Made by a program: the position numbers and the translations under genes
Assembly: GCA_963665975.1 (NCBI GenBank)
Contig: OY762508.1
Location: 2,480,001 to 2,544,000, forward strand
Direction: 5' to 3'
DNA: 64,000 bases
From: G963665975 sp963665975
Lineage (GTDB): Bacteria > Bacteroidota > Rhodothermia > Rhodothermales > Bin80
In this document: one piece after another, positions 51,376 through 61,318 of the stretch
Numbering within the stretch: the stretch's first letter is position 1
Layout: every line of letters begins with the position of its first letter
Notes under the pieces: model-generated
Seen by the model: only the letters and a program-made list of their open reading frames with translations
What the model was told of the DNA's origin: nothing
Database searches by the model: none

Positions 51376-54300
51376 CTATCGCCGCGAGAATACTTGCATG
51401 GGATCATCATTCCTGGCTACGAGGATGAGAGGACCATGTGCTTCATCCTCTACAATCATCATGTCCCGAGCTTCTCCTGTTACAAGAAAGCCACTCATTC
51501 GTGCAGGAACGGGCGTGAAGCGCTGTGCTGCGTTTCCGCGTAGCAGCAAACCATAACTTGCGTCCGCGCGTCCGATTTCGGGGCGCATGCCGTGAAAATT
51601 TCCGGCCAATAGCAGGTCCATGTGCCCATCGGTGTCAACGTCATAGGCTGCGATTGCATACACCGGCGAGACTTGCGCCTCATAGGGCAGGGCTTCCAGG
51701 CGGAACATGCCATCACCTTGATTCCAGGCCACAGTCGTCTGAAGCGATTGCGCCGACCTGATTTCTGCTCCCTGCAATTCAGTCGTGGCAAAGATGTCTG
51801 CGACACTTTTTCCCGCATAGTCCTCATGCCGGGGGAAGCGGTCTGCCAGAAAGGGGAAATGACTCGTCATTTCGTTTCGCAAAAGCGTAGGGTAACTCTT
51901 CCCAGCTTCGTTCACCGACACGATCTGCTCCACACGATCGTCCCCGTCAAAATCATGAACGTGCATCAGGAGCGGTTTGTCAGGTGTGGCACGCCAGCGC
52001 GTATTCATGCCGAGATTGCCCAAGACCAAATCATCCTTGCCATCACCATTCAGGTCACCGACAAGCACGCGGTTCCACAAGCCCGTTGTACCCTCCAGGG
52101 CTTCTGGCGCCAGGCGGCCGCTCGTATTGCGGAATAGCGTAACGGGCATCCACTCGCCAACGATGATGAGGTCTTCATCGCCGTCCCGGTCTACATCCGT
52201 CCACGCTGCATCGGTGACCATGCCGATTGTAGCCAGCTCCGGCGCCAAACGGGCTGTTGCGTCGCGGAAGTATCCGTCGCCGTCGTTTTCCAGAAGAAAG
52301 CTGCGAGGCCTTGCACCGTAGAGCCAGGGCTCCAACCGGCCTCCAACGAATAGGTCTACATCGCCATCCTGGTCTACATCTGCCGCCTCGGCGCACGAGC
52401 CGCTCGTAGCAATTGATGGCGCGCGGTCCGAAGCCAGCTCCATCACGCTGCTACCTGCATTGAGGTATAGCCGATCTCGGAGCGCGGGCGCGCCTCTTGC
52501 ATATTCGGTGCCGCCGCTAACCACGTAGAGATCCTGATCGCCATCCCCGTCAGCATCGAATATTGCAGCGCCCTGGTCTTCTGAGATTGAATTCCGGGCA
52601 AGTGCTGCCTCGCTTGAGCGCGTGAAGCCGCCGCCTGGCTGCTGTATGAACAAGGCTCCAGGCATTCCTTTAGCGCCGCCTACATAGAAATCCTTGCGCC
52701 CATCTCCGTTTAGATCTCCAGCAGCAAGGCGGGGCCCTTCTCTCGAGAGTAGCCTGGGAAGGAGCGGCTCCCGTTCAAAGTCTACGAAGGCGTTCTCTTC
52801 ATGTGTATAATTGAGGTCCAGGACGCCTGTAATGTCCAGCAATAGTCGGTGCGCCAATTCGCGGTTCGTTCCTCCGCGGCGGAAGGCTTTGTTCTGCCCG
52901 ATACGCAGCAATTGATTAGGCGCCACCTGAGTTTGAACCGACACCAGGCCATCTGGCCAGCGTACCACAACAGAATCCACTTCCTGGCTTGTCCCGAGTC
53001 CGAAGGTAAGTGTGGGGTCAACGGACGATTGAAACCCGCGTGTGGGTAACTGCTCCAGCGTTTGTACGCGCGCGTTCGAGTATACGGTAACTCTTGCGCC
53101 CACTGCGAACCGATTCTGGCCCGCACCTTCCAGCAGGACTTGCAGGTAGGCGTGCTTGCGCATGGTTGAGGCTTCATTACGATATACAAATGCCTCCTGG
53201 TTGACGTTGTTGACGACAAGGTCGAAATCACCGTCCCGGTCCAGGTCTCCATACGCCGCGCCATTGGAAAAGCTAGGGTTGTCCAATCCCCATTGACCAG
53301 CACGATTGGTGAAGGCCAGATTACCGTTGCCTGCAAATAGATAGTTGGAGAGCGGAGTAGACGGCAATTCCCGTATGAGCTTGCGCATATCCGTGCCGTT
53401 GTCCTGAATCCATTTCCTGATTGCCTGATGGTCGGCAAAGAACGCGATAAAATCCTGATTCGTCAGGTCCCGGTATATGCCATTAGCAACGAAGATGTCC
53501 TTGTTTCCATCCAGGTCGAAATCCGCAACCAATGCGCTCCAACTCCAATCGGTGGCGGCAACGCCTGCAATATTGCCAATCTCGCTGAATGTATCGTCAC
53601 CATTGTTCAGATGAAGCATGTTACGCGTGAACTGGCGGTGGAACCCATTTACGATTCCGTTCTGGTAAGCAGTCCAGGAGTCATATGTCGTCGTGGTCTT
53701 GAGCCGGTAGTCTTCCTCTGGAAGCATGTCCGTAACGTATATGTCCATCAATCCATCATTGTTGACATCGGCAATGTCGGCACCCATCGACGACAGACTG
53801 ATATGGCGCATCTGACTTTCCAGGTCTTCTCGGAACGTGCCGTCCTGATTATTGATGTATAGATAGTCACGCTCAAAGAAATCGTTCGACACATAGATAT
53901 CCATCCACCCGTCTCCATCGAGGTCTCCCACGGACACGCCCAGGCCGAAGGCGATTTCGCTGCCATAAATTCCGGCTTCTGCACTGATATCGGTAAACTG
54001 CGCGCCGTCATTTCGATAGAGTTTGTCGCCTCCGCCTTCATGGCGCACGTTGCGCACATTCCGGACGGTAAAGCTGCTCAGCGGCCGTGACGTGTTATTC
54101 ATCAAATAGCAATCCAGGTCGCCATCTTTATCATAATCAAAGAACGCCGCGTGTGTGGAATAGCCCGTATCAGCAAGTCCGTATTGGTGCGCCTGCTCCT
54201 CAAAGATCGGCATTCCGGCGTCATTGAGTCCCTGGTGAATGAATAGCTCATTAGCGCGGTCGTCGCCCGGGATATCACCGGAATTGCTTACGTACAGGTC

Positions 54301-54693
54301 AGGCCACCCGTCCCCGTTTACGTCGGCGATGCTGATGCCAGTGCTCCAGGCGTGTTCACCAGCAACTCCTGCCTGTTCCGTGACATCCTCGAAATGAAAA
54401 TCGCCACGGTTCAGATATAGCCTGTTCGGCAGCTGATTAGCGGTGAAATACACATCCACGAGGCCGTCGCCGTTAAGATCGGCAAGCCCCACCCCGCCGC
54501 CATCATAGTAATTGCGGTAGGAAAAGACATTGAACGCGTGCGAGTCCTCAAGACGGTTTTCGAAGGTAATCCCAGTAACCGCAGAGGACAGCTCTGTGAA
54601 AAGAGCATCGCCGTCAGGCATCGGGCGCTCTCGTGACACGCAGCCTACCCAAAGGAGAAGGAGACCCAGGAAAAGGATGGCCGAGCGCTGCAT
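51376..54693 (-). CDS. FG-GAP repeat/ASPIC-UnbV (CRTAC1-like) lipoprotein
   Basis: A protein of about 1105 residues from MQRSAILFLGLLLLWVGC, a lipoprotein signal. It carries many FG-GAP (integrin-like) calcium-binding repeats such as GVGLADLNGDGLVDVYFTAN, SIADVNGDGWPDLYVSNSGD and ISLSVGDLDGDGWMDIYVSN-type units. An ASPIC/UnbV segment (LTFGLGTSQEVDSVVVRWPD) sits in the middle, and a second set of repeats follows. Such proteins are abundant in Bacteroidota, often near SusCD genes; the role is probably surface binding. Start chosen at 54693 because of the signal; the frame is open to 54849. Confidence 0.9.
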   Translation of the reverse strand: MQRSAILFLGLLLLWVGCVSRERPMPDGDALFTELSSAVTGITFENRLEDSHAFNVFSYRNYYDGGGVGLADLNGDGLVDVYFTANQLPNRLYLNRGDFHFEDVTEQAGVAGEHAWSTGISIADVNGDGWPDLYVSNSGDIPGDDRANELFIHQGLNDAGMPIFEEQAHQYGLADTGYSTHAAFFDYDKDGDLDCYLMNNTSRPLSSFTVRNVRNVRHEGGGDKLYRNDGAQFTDISAEAGIYGSEIAFGLGVSVGDLDGDGWMDIYVSNDFFERDYLYINNQDGTFREDLESQMRHISLSSMGADIADVNNDGLMDIYVTDMLPEEDYRLKTTTTYDSWTAYQNGIVNGFHRQFTRNMLHLNNGDDTFSEIGNIAGVAATDWSWSALVADFDLDGNKDIFVANGIYRDLTNQDFIAFFADHQAIRKWIQDNGTDMRKLIRELPSTPLSNYLFAGNGNLAFTNRAGQWGLDNPSFSNGAAYGDLDRDGDFDLVVNNVNQEAFVYRNEASTMRKHAYLQVLLEGAGQNRFAVGARVTVYSNARVQTLEQLPTRGFQSSVDPTLTFGLGTSQEVDSVVVRWPDGLVSVQTQVAPNQLLRIGQNKAFRRGGTNRELAHRLLLDITGVLDLNYTHEENAFVDFEREPLLPRLLSREGPRLAAGDLNGDGRKDFYVGGAKGMPGALFIQQPGGGFTRSSEAALARNSISEDQGAAIFDADGDGDQDLYVVSGGTEYARGAPALRDRLYLNAGSSVMELASDRAPSIATSGSCAEAADVDQDGDVDLFVGGRLEPWLYGARPRSFLLENDGDGYFRDATARLAPELATIGMVTDAAWTDVDRDGDEDLIIVGEWMPVTLFRNTSGRLAPEALEGTTGLWNRVLVGDLNGDGKDDLVLGNLGMNTRWRATPDKPLLMHVHDFDGDDRVEQIVSVNEAGKSYPTLLRNEMTSHFPFLADRFPRHEDYAGKSVADIFATTELQGAEIRSAQSLQTTVAWNQGDGMFRLEALPYEAQVSPVYAIAAYDVDTDGHMDLLLAGNFHGMRPEIGRADASYGLLLRGNAAQRFTPVPARMSGFLVTGEARDMMIVEDEAHGPLILVARNDDPMQVFSRR

Positions 54694-55197
54694 AGTGGAC
54701 TTGTCATTCTTATGCGGACGGCCCGGTTGCGTGGCAAAGGCCATGGGAGTCTCCTCTGTTGACAAAGCGCCAGAGATTACGGCACGAAGAAGGGAGTTAC
54801 GCAGGAAAGTAGACAGCCTCCCCGCAACGCATATTAACCCATTTGGCATAGCCCTGATTGGCCTATGTCGCAGGTCAGGTCTAAAGTTTACTCCGCAGAT
54901 ACTGCTTTCCTCGCGGGCCTTTCACGTGGTTGCAGTGTCCACACAAGACTTCCAAGTTGCAAGGTTCGAAATGTGCAGGACAACCCGCAAAATCGCCGCT
55001 GCTTGCCAAACATTTAGTCCGTGTTCTCCTGGTTGCTATACTTCCGAAAGTGGTCCTGGTCCGTACGGCTGGGGGCGATTGAGATTACAATATCCCCTGA
55101 CCAACTTCTTTTGTTTTCTGTACCCGCCGCTTTACAGGCTGCCACGCTCTTAGTGATATAATGAAGCCAATCCGGTTTCGGTCCACTTCGTCAACTG
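54694..55197. other. Intergenic region
   Basis: About 500 bases between the FG-GAP gene start and a methylase remnant. No gene recognised; an AT-richer stretch around 55085-55165 could hold promoters. Confidence 0.35.
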
Positions 55198-55404
55198 TTA
55201 CGTATGGAATAGCGCAGTTGCAAACGGGTCGAACAACATGTTGCCCTCGTTGCTGGATGCCTTGATAATCCGTTGCAGTAAAGCAGATCGTTTATTGTGT
55301 GGCGTACCCCGTGCGTTCCTTTGCGTGCTCCTGAACTGGCCCAATATCGGAACACGCTGTCGCCTATAAGGCGTTTCAGTCTCGCCTGACCCACTGCAGA
55401 CCAT
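55198..55404 (-). pseudogene. DNA methyltransferase remnant
   Basis: The minus strand encodes RSALLQRIIKASSNEGNMLF followed by DPF, and in a neighbouring frame just before it AKERTGYATQ. Together they match the C-terminal ERTGYPTQKP…LLERIIKASSNEGD…VLDPF signature of N4/N6 DNA methyltransferases. The FCG part of the SAM site is lost (DPFATAL) and a frameshift divides the pieces. Only about 60 residues remain. Confidence 0.65.
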
Positions 55405-55456
55405 GACTGCTCGCAGAGTCAGAGCCTCAGAGACAAACGAGGTTGTTGAAGCTTAG

Positions 55457-55816
55457 GTGGTTAAAGTAGTACGATCTGAAAGTCCGGTTGTTTACGACTG
55501 GCAGTTGACAACCATGATCGATTCAGGCTTACTTCTAATTGAGATACAGGACGTTCCTTTCGGGGATCGCGTTTTGCGCAGGCATGAGCCGTTAATATTG
55601 AACCCCTCTAAATCGGAAGACGAAGGTTGTTACGTTTTGGACGTAGAGGAGTTAGACATGTCCTTTTCGGCTGAATCTATAGATGAACTTATCAGTGAAG
55701 TGGAGGGCCTCATAGCTGCCATGTGGAGGCAATACGTTATGCGCGAAACCGCACGCCTAACGCCGGGTGCGCTCGAACTGAGAAGGCGTCTTACAGATAA
55801 CTACGGTATCGTGTAG
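55457..55816 (+). CDS. Possible antitoxin of a HicA-type pair
   Basis: A 119-residue protein with a GTG start (VKVVRSESPV). The sequence LDMSFSAESIDELISEVEGL resembles HicB-like and similar antitoxin or DUF1902-type segments, but it is too diverged for certainty. One base separates it from the HicA-like gene, so the two are surely co-transcribed. I base the antitoxin call mostly on this neighbour. Confidence 0.55.
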   Translation: MVKVVRSESPVVYDWQLTTMIDSGLLLIEIQDVPFGDRVLRRHEPLILNPSKSEDEGCYVLDVEELDMSFSAESIDELISEVEGLIAAMWRQYVMRETARLTPGALELRRRLTDNYGIV

Positions 55817-55817
55817 G

Positions 55818-56099
55818 ATGGCAAAAGCGCGTCGCAAGGTATTGAAATCACTAAAGAGCAAGGGGTTCAAAGAGGACACAGGGAGCCATCATATATGGCT
55901 GTTCTATGAAAATACCGATGGCATCCTTACCAGGATTCGCACCAAATTAAGTCACAGCAAGAGGTCCAAGGACTTGGGGGCTTATCATATTGGCAAAATG
56001 GCGAAACAATGCAAATTGTCAACACGGGATTTCGAGTTGCTCGCCAAGTGCCCCATGCAGCGGGAAGAATATGAAGCACGGGTGCAAGAGCACTTTTAG
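55818..56099 (+). CDS. HicA-like toxin
   Basis: A 93-residue basic protein. KSLKSKGFKEDTGSHHIWLF contains the helix, strand and His of HicA/YcfA-type mRNA interferases, and LSHSKRSKDLGAYHIGKMAK follows where the family has its second half. Slightly longer than typical HicA (60-85). The preceding gene probably encodes the antitoxin. The pair lies between a dead DNA methylase and the susCD operon. Confidence 0.65.
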   Translation: MAKARRKVLKSLKSKGFKEDTGSHHIWLFYENTDGILTRIRTKLSHSKRSKDLGAYHIGKMAKQCKLSTRDFELLAKCPMQREEYEARVQEHF

Positions 56100-56187
56100 C
56101 CCCTAATCCCCCTGCAGCAATTCACCTGCCAGCCATTATAAGGCGCAAGTCATCCCGGAAGCTTGTCAACTCACCTGTGCACCTCCC

Positions 56188-56222
56188 AAAAAGAAGCCTA
56201 GCCGAGTGCAGGCAGGGCTTCT
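56188..56222 (-). terminator. Rho-independent terminator of the susC-susD operon
   Basis: On the minus strand, AGAAGCC (56222-56216) pairs with GGCTTCT (56198-56192), with an inner GCC/GGC pairing within the loop, followed by a T-run at 56192-56188. It lies about 20 bases after the susD stop in the direction of transcription. The stem, GC content and T-run make this the clearest terminator in the window. Confidence 0.8.
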
Positions 56223-56240
56223 CCAGAAGACCGTATAGCA

Positions 56241-57845
56241 CTAATACCCGGGATTCTGGGTCAGGTTGGGGTTGGCGTCGATCTGTACCTGTGGGATAGG
56301 GCCGAGAACGCGCCAGGGATCCGTATTGGACTTGAATTCCCACGTATCCGAGAATTTTCCGAAGCGGATCTGGTCTTGCCGGCGCGTGGCCTCCCACATG
56401 AGCTCGAATAGCCGCTCCTGCAAAAGGACTTGGTCAAAGTCTCCGGCAGCGTCAATGAGTTCATCGGGGTCAAAAACCCGCTCCCGGATCATGTTAATCT
56501 GACTGACCGCACTGGTGGTTTGGCCGAGGCGATGAAGAGCTTCGGCCTTGATGAGGTACATCTCAGCCAGACGAAGGAAAGCGTAGCTGTTGCCGTTGTC
56601 ACCGCTGCTGCGGTCTGGGTCGATTTCCCACTTCAGCACACGAACGCCGGAGCGTTCGTCGACGTTGATCGGATCACCCGTGACCGGCGTTCCATCGGGC
56701 CGGAAATATCCTTCCGTGAACGTCAAGTCGTTACCTACACGGTCGAATAGTCTATCTCCATCGGCGAAGCACTCATTGCCGATACAGCCGTCGTTCGGTC
56801 CCGAAAACATCTGACCGACGAGGAAGATATTCTTGCGACTATCGGTGTCACGAAACTGGTTAAAGGTCTCAGCCAGCGTGGAGAATCCATTCCATGGCGA
56901 TTCCGGGATCTGGTTATAGTGGAGTCCTCGCATGATGAAGTTGATACCGTAGCCTGGCTGTCCCAAATGGCCGACCGAAAAGATGATTTCCGGCGAGTTG
57001 TGATTGTTGATGCGGAAGTTGTCGTAGAAACTTGGAGCAAGCGTGTACTGGCCCGAATTCAGAACGCGATCAGCGGCGTCGATGGCATCCTGCCACCGGG
57101 CTGTGCCACGTGCGAGGCCGGCCGTAGACACCGTGCCGGTAAACACTTCCGCATTGAGGTATATTTTCGCTAGGAGCGCATCTGCAGCTCCTTGCGTGAT
57201 GCGTCCTTGATTGGAGACATCCCAACGCAGGGGAAGGTCGCTGCGTGCAGCCTGGAGTTCGGATTCGATAAAGTCGAACACCTCTGCGCGGGACTGCCGA
57301 GCCGGAGGATTATCAGGGTCCGTAGCAGCGTCTGTCACGATCGGAACGCCGCCGAACAGATCCATCAGGAGATAATAATAGAATGCCCGCAGAAAGCGTA
57401 GTTCGGCCTGGATGGCGGACTTTCCGGGTACGTCGATCGATTCAAGATTGGCCAGCACAACGTTCGCACGTGCTACGCCGGTGAAGGCGTCTACCCAGGC
57501 GCCATTCCAGTCGACAGTTAGAGCGTCCCAGTTGTGCTGATGTAATTGCCGCCAGTGTCCACCGTCGTCCCAGTCGGTGCCGCGGGTGGGCACGAGCGTT
57601 TCGTCTGACGTGTGCTGGCTGATATTGTGGTAGTTCCACATCAGCGAGCGAAGCTGAGCATACACCGGGGCTAGGGCTGCGATGACTTCTTCTTCGGTAC
57701 GGAAGAATTGATCCGGCGTGATGACACCATATGCGTCTTCCTCAAGGTCGGAGCAGCCTTGCAGCGAGAAAGTAGACACCAAAAGAACTACCAGACTCAT
57801 GAAGCCTAGGAGCCAGATCTTGAATCGGGATTTGGTCACATTCAT
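56241..57845 (-). CDS. susD: SusD/RagB-type outer-membrane glycan-binding lipoprotein
   Basis: A 534-residue lipoprotein (LVVLLVSTFSLQGCSDLEED, lipobox Cys about 31). The SusD-like N-terminal part has TPDQFFRTEEEVIAALAPVY, the middle AELRFLRAFYYYLLMDLFGG VP-type motif, and the RagB C-terminal part LQERLFELMWEATRRQDQIR. It sits on the cell surface and hands substrates to the SusC channel. It follows susC with a 38-base gap, as is usual. The substrate cannot be told from sequence; no glycoside hydrolase is nearby, though sulfatases are. Confidence 0.95.
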   Translation of the reverse strand: MNVTKSRFKIWLLGFMSLVVLLVSTFSLQGCSDLEEDAYGVITPDQFFRTEEEVIAALAPVYAQLRSLMWNYHNISQHTSDETLVPTRGTDWDDGGHWRQLHQHNWDALTVDWNGAWVDAFTGVARANVVLANLESIDVPGKSAIQAELRFLRAFYYYLLMDLFGGVPIVTDAATDPDNPPARQSRAEVFDFIESELQAARSDLPLRWDVSNQGRITQGAADALLAKIYLNAEVFTGTVSTAGLARGTARWQDAIDAADRVLNSGQYTLAPSFYDNFRINNHNSPEIIFSVGHLGQPGYGINFIMRGLHYNQIPESPWNGFSTLAETFNQFRDTDSRKNIFLVGQMFSGPNDGCIGNECFADGDRLFDRVGNDLTFTEGYFRPDGTPVTGDPINVDERSGVRVLKWEIDPDRSSGDNGNSYAFLRLAEMYLIKAEALHRLGQTTSAVSQINMIRERVFDPDELIDAAGDFDQVLLQERLFELMWEATRRQDQIRFGKFSDTWEFKSNTDPWRVLGPIPQVQIDANPNLTQNPGY

Positions 57846-57883
57846 TGGAGTTAGGGATCTTCGATATGACGAAGAGAATAGGT

Positions 57884-60800
57884 CTAGAAGCCGAGGCTAA
57901 TTCCGGCGGTGAAGGAGCGGGGCCGAGGGTAATTCGTGTAGTCAATACCAAGACTCAAGATTGGAATGTTACCGACGCTCGCGGAAGCTTCCGTATTGAC
58001 TTCTGGATCCCAGCCGTTATAGGCAGTAAATACGAACAGGTTATTTGCCGCGACATAGATCCGCACCCGGCGAACAAGTCCTACGATATCACTAAGCGCA
58101 TCAACATTGCTGATGGTGTAGCCGATTGTAAGATTCTCCACGCGGAGGAAGGAGGCGTCCTGGATCCAGCGTGATGAGAATTGTGGTGCTTCGGCTAGCG
58201 GTGTAGGATCATTCAGCGCTTCTTCCAGGAAATTTACGTTCGTGTTAGCGAGGTTCTTAGAGGTATATTCGATCCCCGTGTTGTTATAGACATCGCGTCC
58301 CTGCTCTCCGCGGAGGAAGAAGCTCAAATCCCAGTTTCTCCATGTCACGTTTGTTGTGAGTCCGTATTGGAAATCTGGCTGGGCAGCGCCAACCACCTGG
58401 TACTCCGAAATCGGCACATCCGAGCATGGCACTGAATCCCCGCTGCTGTTGCGGCAAAGCTGCTGGCCGGTTGCGGGATCAAAGCCGGTGAATAGTGGGG
58501 CAAAGAACGAACCGAAGGCGTTGCCGGGCGTGATGATCTGTGTGTTGATCTGGGAGAGGCCCGCGCCACTGGACCGTCCGGTAAAGATTTGGGTGCGTCC
58601 GCCGAGATCTTTGATTTCGTTCTTATTGGCATTGAAAGTGGCGCCGATTTCCATGTAGAGGTCACCCTTGTCGACGAGACGGGCATTCAGTGCCAGATCA
58701 AATCCGGTATTCTGCATCTTGCCCACATTGGCGAGGCGTGTGGGCACAGCGGCCGGTTGCGGGACTCCAAATTCCAGGAGCAGGTCGTCCGTATCCTTGA
58801 TGTAGTAGTCCAGAGATCCATAAATCCGGTCATTCCAGAGTCCGAAGTCCACGCCGAAGTTCAACTGCGTCGTCTCTTCCCATTTCAGGTCCGGATTGGC
58901 GAAGTTGACCGGTGCAACCCCGGAAACAATGCTCTCGCCAAGCACGGCGCTCCCGGCGGCGCCGAAGATGGGGAGAGACCGCAGGTTGCCGATTTCCTGG
59001 CTTCCCGTGATACCCCATCCGATGCGGAGTTTGAGGTCGTTGACGGCTGCCAGGCCTTGTATGAAATTTTCATCAGACAAGCGCCAGCCTACCGTTACCG
59101 CAGGGAAGAGGCCCCACTTCTGATCGGCGCCAAATCGGGAAGACCCGTCCCGCCTGACGGAGGCAGAGAGAATGTAGCGTCCCTGATAGTCGTAATTGAG
59201 GCGCCCAAAGAAGGAAATGAGCCGGTTTGTTTGTTTGAAGGAGCCTATGGAGTAAGTCTCCAGATCCCCTGCGGCCAGGTTGTTGAAGGAGAAAACGTCA
59301 CTGACGAATCCTGTCGTCGCAGCCTGAAAGCCTTCCCGGTAAAACTCCTGGAACGAGTACCCGCCGGTCAGGCTTACCGTGTGGTATGTATTAATCGTTC
59401 TGGAGTAGTTGCCATACACTTCCGCCAGGATCGAGCTCAGTTCATTGTTGCCCTGGCGCGCTTCCCCATTTACGGCCTGTCGCAGTGGATTAGCGCCGGG
59501 GATAAAGACGCGTCGGCTGGCCTGCTGTCTGTCCATGCCGATGTTGATCGTGCCTATAAGTCCGGGCACGATTTCGTAGTCGGTCTTGAGGCCTCCTAAC
59601 AGGCGGGTTGTCTTGGTGTAGTCTTCCACCTGTTGCGCTAGAGCCACTGGATTACGCACAGAGGTCTGCCCGGCGATTTCGTAGAACGTACCGTCCGCGT
59701 TTCGGACGGGAAGCGTAGGGTTGTACTTCATGACGTTCGTCAGGAGGCCACCCGAGAATCCGCCAGTCTGCTGGAATGGCGCGCGGTTGTCATTAAAGAA
59801 GGATCCCGTGACACGCATGTCGAGGCGCAATTTGTCATTCAGCGCGCGATGGTTCACGTTCACGCGGCCTGAGACGCGTTCGAGCCCTGAATTGATAATG
59901 ATGCCTTCCTGATTGAGATAGCTGACAGAAGCCCTGTATTGGGTGTCACCAGCACCACCGCCAAAGGCGAGGTTGTGATTCTGGGAAAGGGCGCTCCGTG
60001 TGACTTCGTCCTGCCAGTTCGTATTGGCGTCGCCCAGATTGGTGGTAGGCAGTCCTTGCTCCTGGACAAAGGTGCGGTACTGGGATGCGCTGAGCAGTGG
60101 AAGATCCCGGATAAAACTTGAGGAGGACACGTAACCGTCATAATCCACCTGAATCTGGCCATCACGGCCTCTCTTCGTGGTAATCAGGATAACGCCGTTG
60201 GCGCCGCGGCTTCCGTAGATGGCAGCGGCGGAGGCATCTTTCAGGACATCGATCGATTCGATATCGCTCGCATTGAGAAACACAAGCGGATTCTTCCGGC
60301 CGGAATCGGTGCCTCCGGTACCTCCGGGTGCGCTATTGCTGTTGTCGATCGGCATTCCGTCGATCACGTACAGGGGTTCGTTCGACGCACTGATGGATGT
60401 GCCACCCCGAATGCGGACGGTTACGGGAGCGCCAGGCTCGCCGCCACTCTGGATGATGTTCACGCCGGCCACGCGGCCTTGCATCAACTGCTCAGGCGAA
60501 TTGACCAGTCCCACATTGGCGTCGTCGGCAATCACACGTTGGGCAGAGCCCGTTACGTTTGCCCGCTGTTGTGTCCCATAACCTACGACGACCACTTCTT
60601 CCAGAAGCTCAATGTCTTCAGCCAGCGATACGTCGATTACGTCGGTATCGGCTATGACGACAATTTGTGGTAGGTAGCCAACAAACGAAAAGACGAGTAT
60701 GTCGCCACGACCCGCGTCCAGGCTGTACATGCCATTGTTATCGGTAGTCGTCCCCGTCAGCGTTCCCTGGATCTGGATATTGACTCCGGGTAGCGGGAGA

Positions 60801-60994
60801 CCGGATCCTTCTTCGGTTACGGTGCCCGTGATCGTCCGATCCTGACCATAGGCCAGGCTCGTCCATGTGAGCATGAGTGCAAGGAGAAGCGTATATCTCA
60901 CAGTCAATAGTGGTCGTTTAGTGATCAAAAGGAGAATCAGTTGCAGCAAGTGCCGGATCAGATGTGTTTCTGACCGCGGCGTCGAAGAAGACAC
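57884..60994 (-). CDS. susC: SusC/RagA-type TonB-dependent receptor
   Basis: A 1036-residue outer-membrane channel. After the signal (YTLLLALMLTWTSLAYGQ) come a carboxypeptidase-like domain (ITGTVTEEGSGLPLPGVNIQ), the SusC TonB-box region EEVVVVGYGTQQRANVTGSA, the plug with VTVRIRGGTSISASNEPLYV, and a 22-strand barrel ending in a Phe (RSFTAGISLGF). It imports oligomers with SusD by TonB energy. The long N-terminus could start slightly later. The inverted-repeat element at 61041 ends just upstream of the start and may affect its promoter. Confidence 0.96.
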   Translation of the reverse strand: MSSSTPRSETHLIRHLLQLILLLITKRPLLTVRYTLLLALMLTWTSLAYGQDRTITGTVTEEGSGLPLPGVNIQIQGTLTGTTTDNNGMYSLDAGRGDILVFSFVGYLPQIVVIADTDVIDVSLAEDIELLEEVVVVGYGTQQRANVTGSAQRVIADDANVGLVNSPEQLMQGRVAGVNIIQSGGEPGAPVTVRIRGGTSISASNEPLYVIDGMPIDNSNSAPGGTGGTDSGRKNPLVFLNASDIESIDVLKDASAAAIYGSRGANGVILITTKRGRDGQIQVDYDGYVSSSSFIRDLPLLSASQYRTFVQEQGLPTTNLGDANTNWQDEVTRSALSQNHNLAFGGGAGDTQYRASVSYLNQEGIIINSGLERVSGRVNVNHRALNDKLRLDMRVTGSFFNDNRAPFQQTGGFSGGLLTNVMKYNPTLPVRNADGTFYEIAGQTSVRNPVALAQQVEDYTKTTRLLGGLKTDYEIVPGLIGTINIGMDRQQASRRVFIPGANPLRQAVNGEARQGNNELSSILAEVYGNYSRTINTYHTVSLTGGYSFQEFYREGFQAATTGFVSDVFSFNNLAAGDLETYSIGSFKQTNRLISFFGRLNYDYQGRYILSASVRRDGSSRFGADQKWGLFPAVTVGWRLSDENFIQGLAAVNDLKLRIGWGITGSQEIGNLRSLPIFGAAGSAVLGESIVSGVAPVNFANPDLKWEETTQLNFGVDFGLWNDRIYGSLDYYIKDTDDLLLEFGVPQPAAVPTRLANVGKMQNTGFDLALNARLVDKGDLYMEIGATFNANKNEIKDLGGRTQIFTGRSSGAGLSQINTQIITPGNAFGSFFAPLFTGFDPATGQQLCRNSSGDSVPCSDVPISEYQVVGAAQPDFQYGLTTNVTWRNWDLSFFLRGEQGRDVYNNTGIEYTSKNLANTNVNFLEEALNDPTPLAEAPQFSSRWIQDASFLRVENLTIGYTISNVDALSDIVGLVRRVRIYVAANNLFVFTAYNGWDPEVNTEASASVGNIPILSLGIDYTNYPRPRSFTAGISLGF

Positions 60995-61040
60995 ACTGAC
61001 ATGCCGGAACCAAACGCATTTACGTGCACGACAAATGAGT

Positions 61041-61318
61041 AAGCCTCTTGGAAAACCCTTGATTTGAAGGTTTTCTCTGCTTGTGAGGAAAACCTTGGAT
61101 GAACTGGCGCCCGCCTGGCGTAGAACAGTTGCGGATTACGAGAGGAACTGGAATGCTGGCTCCGGCGGCCCAAGACCGGACAGGCCCTTGAGTTTCCACA
61201 CACCCAGCGCACCCCAATATATTACATTATGTATGTTCATTCTGTGGTTTTATATGTTATCTCTGTGACATAAATGTGACCAGGAATCGTTGATCATTAG
61301 GGTCTTGCAAGAGGCTCA
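61041..61318. repeat. Small inverted-repeat element, copy 2 (upstream of susC)
   Basis: A 278-bp unit with inverted ends: AGCCTCTTGGAAAACCCTT on the left and, reading inwards from the right, AGCCTCTTGCAAGACCCTA. It matches the unit at 22108-22383. The plus strand could encode MRKTLDELAPAWRRTVADYE, which looks like the N-terminus of a transposase, so the unit is probably an internally deleted IS. It lies 47 bases upstream of the susC start. Confidence 0.75.

Noticed and set aside
58589..59599. 336-codon plus-strand frame opposite susC
   Set aside because: Antisense shadow of a full-length SusC gene; no start context or family.
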